Origin: an uncultured Oscillatoriales cyanobacterium
GTDB taxonomy: Bacteria > Cyanobacteriota > Cyanobacteriia > Cyanobacteriales > Microcoleaceae
Direction: 5' to 3'
Length of the DNA stretch: 64,000 bases
NCBI GenBank assembly: GCA_903893625.1
Contig: CAITND010000092.1
Coordinates: 20,302 to 84,301 of the forward strand
Of the stretch, positions 60,701-64,000 are shown one piece after another. Each line of letters starts with the position of its first letter. The stretch's first letter is position 1. The notes under the pieces were generated by a model. It did not search any database and was not told the origin of the DNA. It saw nothing but the letters and a program-made list of their open reading frames with translations. The position numbers were made by a program, and so were the translations under genes.

Positions 60701-62881
60701 TTATTCTAAAAGTTTAATTTGGAACTGGGCATCTTTATAACCCCCCGTTAAGCCTTGTTCCAAATAGAGTTTTCCAGCCTGTTCAAAATCACTGATGGCA
60801 CCGGTTTTATCGCCGATTTCAACGCGAATTAATCCCCGTCCATAATAAGCACCTGCATAATTAGGTTTGAGACGAATCGCTTGAGCATAATCGGCGATCG
60901 CTTTATCATAATTTTTCATTTTAACATGGACTTGGGCGCGATTTCCGTAGGCTTCGGCATCGTTGGGATTAATATTAATCCCACTGGTATAATCGACAAT
61001 CGCCCCTTCATAATCCTGCGCTCCAAAACGGGCTAATCCTCGATTACTATAGGCTTTATAATCATCTCCTTTAACTTCAATTGCTTTTGAGCAATCTGCG
61101 ATGGCTTTTGGATAATCTTTTAGGTTCAAATAGGCAATACAACGGTTATTATAGGCAACTTCATTGGGGGTGCGATTAATGGCTTCGGTGCAATCTGTAA
61201 TGGCTTGATTATAATCCCATAAATTGATATTAACACTACAGCGATTTGCGTAGGCTTCAGAATTATTGGGATCGAGTTTGAGTACAGTATTATAATCAGC
61301 TAAAGCCCCTTGATAATCCCCCAAATGAAATCTTGATCGACCTCGATCATAATATCCAGCCGGATTTTTGGGTTCGATGTGAATGGCTTCGGTATAATCT
61401 GCCATTCCGGCTTGTAAATCCCCGGATTTTACCCGTGCAGTTCCTCTGGCCCGATAGACTTTAGCTTGTTCCGGTTGCAGTTTTAAAACCCTATTATAAT
61501 CCTGAATAGCACTGTCATAATCTTCCAGATCATAATAGATTAAACCCCGTTTATAGAAGGCATCTCCATCTTGAGGTTGTTGTTTGATAACTTGATTAAA
61601 ATCCGCTAAAGCCCCTGATAAATCATTCATATCATATCGAGTTAAACCTCGATTAAAATAGGCATTGGTATAGTTAGGATTCAATTCAATGGCTTTTGTA
61701 TAATCGGCTAATGCTTGATCATATTCCTTCAAATCATAGTAGGTATTGGCTCGTTTATGATAGATTTCGGGATTGGTTGGATTGAATTTAATGGCTTGAT
61801 TAAACGCTCGAATTGCACCTTTTAGATCATCTTTTTGGGCTTTTTCTATACCTTTTTTAAAGGCATTTTCAGCTTTAATCGGATCGGGTTTATTTAAAAC
61901 TTGGATCAATCCAAAAATTACGAGTAAACCCACTAATCCCGTGGCAGCGATCGCAATGATTTTACCCCATTGAATCGGGGCTTTTTCTTCCGGGTAAGCA
62001 GGAAAGTTTTTTAACTTATTAATATTAAATCCTGAACGTCCCGTTGCCTTTCTTAAATCATCTAAAACATCGATCACAGTTAGATAGCGTTTGCTATAAT
62101 AAGGATGTACCATCTTATCAATAACATCGGCTAATCCAACACTGACTTTAGCATAATTTCGCCAACTCAGTTCTCCGTTAATTGATACACTGGGATCTTG
62201 TAATTTAGGTAAATCCGAAGCTTCTAATCCCGTAATCGCTTGAATGGAAATCATGCCAACGGCATAAATATCGCTATTATATTGGGGATGACCTTGGAAC
62301 TGTTCAATGGGCATATAAGAAGGGGTTCCTGTGGCAATTGTTCGCAACCCTTGTCCATTCCCATCAGCCAGTCGGGTACTCGCTTCTTTAACTGAACCAA
62401 AATCAATTAATACCAATTTTTCATCGGATTTGCGGCGAATTATATTAGACGGATTTACATCTCGATGAATCACTTGGTTTTCATGAACAAAGACCAAAAC
62501 TTCTAAAATATCTTCGATTAATAAAATCACTCGTTCTTCTGACCAAGGACTCCCCGGAACTAACTCTTTCATCAACGGATCTCCGCTTACAAATTCTTCA
62601 ATTAAATAAAATTGATCATGATCTTCAAAATAAGCTAATAATTGGGGAATCTGATCATGTCGTCCTAAGCGTTCTAGGATTTCTGCTTCTTGACGAAATA
62701 ACCGCAACGCCGTTTTTAAGACATTAGAACTATTACTCGGCGGACGCAATTGTTTGACCACACAGTGAGGACAACCAGGGCGACGGGTATCGGCGGCGAG
62801 ATAGGTTTGCCCAAACGTCCCCGAACTTAAGACTTGCACAATTCGGTATCTTTGATCTAAGAGTTGACCAATCATTTCCAT
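60701..62881 (-). CDS. Serine/threonine protein kinase with TPR repeats
   Basis: From ATG 62881 this is a 726-residue Hanks-type kinase of the cyanobacterial group with a Cys-rich insertion ([16 protein letters not shown]). It has the glycine loop [12 protein letters not shown], Lys in [16 protein letters not shown] with catalytic Asp141, DFGSVKE and [13 protein letters not shown] single membrane helix follows at about 305-330 ([22 protein letters not shown]), then about ten TPR units to residue 715. The kinase lies in the cytoplasm, and the TPR part may sense partners outside or in the lumen. TTG 62887 and ATG 62875 are other possible starts. Confidence 0.9.
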   Translation of the reverse strand: MEMIGQLLDQRYRIVQVLSSGTFGQTYLAADTRRPGCPHCVVKQLRPPSNSSNVLKTALRLFRQEAEILERLGRHDQIPQLLAYFEDHDQFYLIEEFVSGDPLMKELVPGSPWSEERVILLIEDILEVLVFVHENQVIHRDVNPSNIIRRKSDEKLVLIDFGSVKEASTRLADGNGQGLRTIATGTPSYMPIEQFQGHPQYNSDIYAVGMISIQAITGLEASDLPKLQDPSVSINGELSWRNYAKVSVGLADVIDKMVHPYYSKRYLTVIDVLDDLRKATGRSGFNINKLKNFPAYPEEKAPIQWGKIIAIAATGLVGLLVIFGLIQVLNKPDPIKAENAFKKGIEKAQKDDLKGAIRAFNQAIKFNPTNPEIYHKRANTYYDLKEYDQALADYTKAIELNPNYTNAYFNRGLTRYDMNDLSGALADFNQVIKQQPQDGDAFYKRGLIYYDLEDYDSAIQDYNRVLKLQPEQAKVYRARGTARVKSGDLQAGMADYTEAIHIEPKNPAGYYDRGRSRFHLGDYQGALADYNTVLKLDPNNSEAYANRCSVNINLWDYNQAITDCTEAINRTPNEVAYNNRCIAYLNLKDYPKAIADCSKAIEVKGDDYKAYSNRGLARFGAQDYEGAIVDYTSGININPNDAEAYGNRAQVHVKMKNYDKAIADYAQAIRLKPNYAGAYYGRGLIRVEIGDKTGAISDFEQAGKLYLEQGLTGGYKDAQFQIKLLE

Positions 62882-63212
62882 AATCAATGTTCAGTAAAGG
62901 TGAACAGTCAAAACATGAACCCAGAGGAAATACAAACCGATGAAAAATAATATTTAAAGTAAAATGTACCTGAATTTTAATTAACTTTAACTTACCGCTC
63001 AACTAAACCTACTCAAACCTACTCAAAGGCTTAAAGTCCAGTAAATCCATCATACCCTGTCTCTGTTAGGAGTTGGGTGTTAGTCAACCGTCAACCGTCA
63101 ACCGTCAACAACTAATACCCCTTGCCGTCTCCTTAAAAAAAATATAGATTCGCCAGCGTCAATCTGAGTTAACAATGGATCATGAGTTATGATTCCAGTT
63201 ACAGCAATTAAA
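62882..63212. other. Spacer upstream of acs with STRR
   Basis: About 330 bp without a gene between the divergent kinase-TPR gene and acs. It contains the four-unit GTCAACC array at 63083-63110 and, near 63010-63030, a doubled CTACTCAAA stretch. I see no tRNA or other coding unit. Confidence 0.6.
63083..63110. repeat. GTCAACC heptamer array
   Basis: Three exact units and one variant (GTCAACA) run from 63083 to 63110. The unit is shared with the hairpin at 42796-42840. Confidence 0.85.
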
Positions 63213-63308
63213 ATGTCACAACCAACGATAGAATCGATTCTCCAAGAAAATCGGTTATTTGAACCGATGCCAGAGTTTTCCCAGAATGCTCATATTAAAA
63301 GCTTAGAA
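63213..63308 (+). CDS. acs: Acetyl-CoA synthetase, first exon (interrupted by group II intron)
   Basis: The 32 codons from ATG 63213 read MSQPTIESILQENR...HIKSLE, matching the N-terminus of cyanobacterial acetyl-CoA synthetase (Acs), which activates acetate with ATP and CoA. The frame is then broken at a GTGCG group II 5' end. The next expected Acs residues (E-Y-x-x-L-Y) are not found, and the rest of the gene should lie beyond the window, after the intron. An in-frame ATG at 63189 would add eight residues. If splicing works, Acs is still made. Confidence 0.82.
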
Positions 63309-64000
63309 GTGCGATTCGTTTAACCAAAAATAAGCTGAAAAGCTTATAGGACGGTTAACCCAGTTGTTAAGACTGGTGATAACTGATTACATTTATGGGT
63401 GAATCGCCGTGCGGTAAGTCCCATCCCTCAAGTGCTGAGGTGAAAGCATAACCCCTAGTTTATTTGGGTAGCAACCAATAGGCTAAAGCGGGGTTAAAAG
63501 GTAGAACTACTGGAAGCCAAATCCGGTAACTATCGAGCCAGAAGTCCATGCGTAGCGCAAGCAAAGATGTGTCTGAACCATCGTAATTTTTAATGGTGTA
63601 ATGGCTAAATCAGAGTAAAAAACCTGATTAACACCAAGCCAAAAGGCAAGGATAGGGCATAAGCGGTTTTCTAGCCGACTTATAAGCACCGCCCAACAAA
63701 CCCGGTGGACAGCATCACGCTAAAGGCTTCAAACAAATGTGTAATCGGAACGAAGTAACCCCTAACTATCTCTGGATAAGGTCGAAATTCCAGTAAGTAG
63801 CTAACGAATGATAGTTAGGGAAGGGATGGTATCAAAAGCGAATGCCCTTGGTAATGCAAGGGATATGCTGACAGATACTCGGTAATTCCAAAGAAATAGA
63901 ACAAGTAGCAATAATATGTCTAAAACGCTGAACAATCAGACGGTGGAATGGAGCGAAATCAATTGGCGTAAAGCTGAAAGATTGACGTTCAAGTTGCAAA
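63309..64000 (+). mobile_element. Group II intron (5' part) within acs
   Basis: The segment starts GTGCG, as group II introns do (GUGYG), precisely after codon 32 of acs. The first stem is capped by a GAAA tetraloop (63331-63346), and then come the structured noncoding parts of domains I-III. The intron-encoded protein starts at 63916, about 600 bases in, as in typical ORF-bearing introns. TTCTAG (63669-63674) could pair with the last exon bases TTAGAA (63303-63308) as EBS1-IBS1. The 3' end is outside the window. Confidence 0.85.
63916..64000 (+). CDS. ltrA: Group II intron reverse transcriptase/maturase, N-terminus (partial)
   Basis: The 28 codons seen (MSKTLNNQTVEWSEINWRKAERLTFKLQ) match the N-terminus of cyanobacterial group II intron maturases, which start M-S-K-T-L-x-x-Q-T-V-E-W-x-x-I-N-W-R-K. 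The protein helps its own intron RNA to fold and splice, and copies it into DNA. The domain with the YADD site lies outside the window. Confidence 0.88.
   Translation, partial: MSKTLNNQTVEWSEINWRKAERLTFKLQ

Overview
The window is chromosomal DNA of a beta-cyanobacterium. The evidence is a beta-carboxysome operon (two ccmK genes, ccmL, ccmM, ccmN, ccmO), the NDH-1 CO2-uptake genes ndhF-ndhD-cupB, a photosystem II psbA gene, Psb28, many GCGATCGC (HIP1-type) sites, and abundant short tandem and palindromic repeats. AT-rich coding sequence, heptanucleotide repeats and many toxin-antitoxin, Uma2 and STAND genes suggest a filamentous Oscillatoriales-type genome. I did not try to fix the genus.

Layout. 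1-1985: the 3' end of clpX facing an ABC exporter. 2058-6999: a nuclease-rich accessory block with a PD-(D/E)XK protein, a Uma2 protein, a MazE/MazF pair bracketed by palindromes and an MmeI-like restriction-methylation fusion enzyme. 7030-17518: an inorganic-carbon-concentrating supercluster, with ndhF-ndhD-cupB leftward and ccmK2-K1-L-M-N-O rightward from a 618-bp divergent region. 17565-25195: a second accessory block holding a Uma2 protein, a DUF433/DUF5615 toxin-antitoxin pair between 67-bp direct repeats, a caspase-nSTAND-ubiquitin-like protein, an HNH nuclease pair, and a small protein plus two-helix membrane protein. 25237-31723: nadE, a type II restriction-modification pair, a DUF3102-like/RusA fusion and comB. 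31848-40625: a mostly rightward set of envelope and metabolic genes (LpxB-like, dacB, purU, M28 peptidase, ABC-class ATPase, wecB). 40855-50320: small metabolic, transport and regulatory genes (cupin, LOG-like, DUF389, DUF202, CadD-like, MgtC, Crp, LysR, ClpS), a kinase-like membrane protein and a TPR protein. 50499-62881: Psb28, MogA/MoaB, polA, a DnaJ membrane protein, a P-loop ATPase, psbA, aroE and a kinase-TPR protein. 63213-64000: the first 32 codons of acs, cut by a group II intron whose maturase gene runs off the end.

How the parts fit. The ndhF/ndhD/cupB products would convert CO2 to bicarbonate at the thylakoid, and the ccm products build the shell and organise Rubisco, so the divergent locus is a whole carbon-concentrating module. 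The psbA copy encodes Ala80, Leu158 and Ala286, the signature of the low-oxygen D1' form. The accessory blocks contain two restriction systems, two toxin-antitoxin modules and a caspase/STAND conflict locus.

Main points for a second look: the group II intron inside acs; the caspase-nSTAND-Ubl locus with its HNH and membrane neighbours; two toxin-antitoxin cassettes bracketed by one 15-bp palindrome family; repeats inserted in frame in nadE and in the RusA fusion; a Pol I whose ExoIII aspartate is replaced by Gln; and a possible switching ribosome-binding-site hairpin upstream of a DUF3122 gene. All family assignments come from reading motifs, with no database search.
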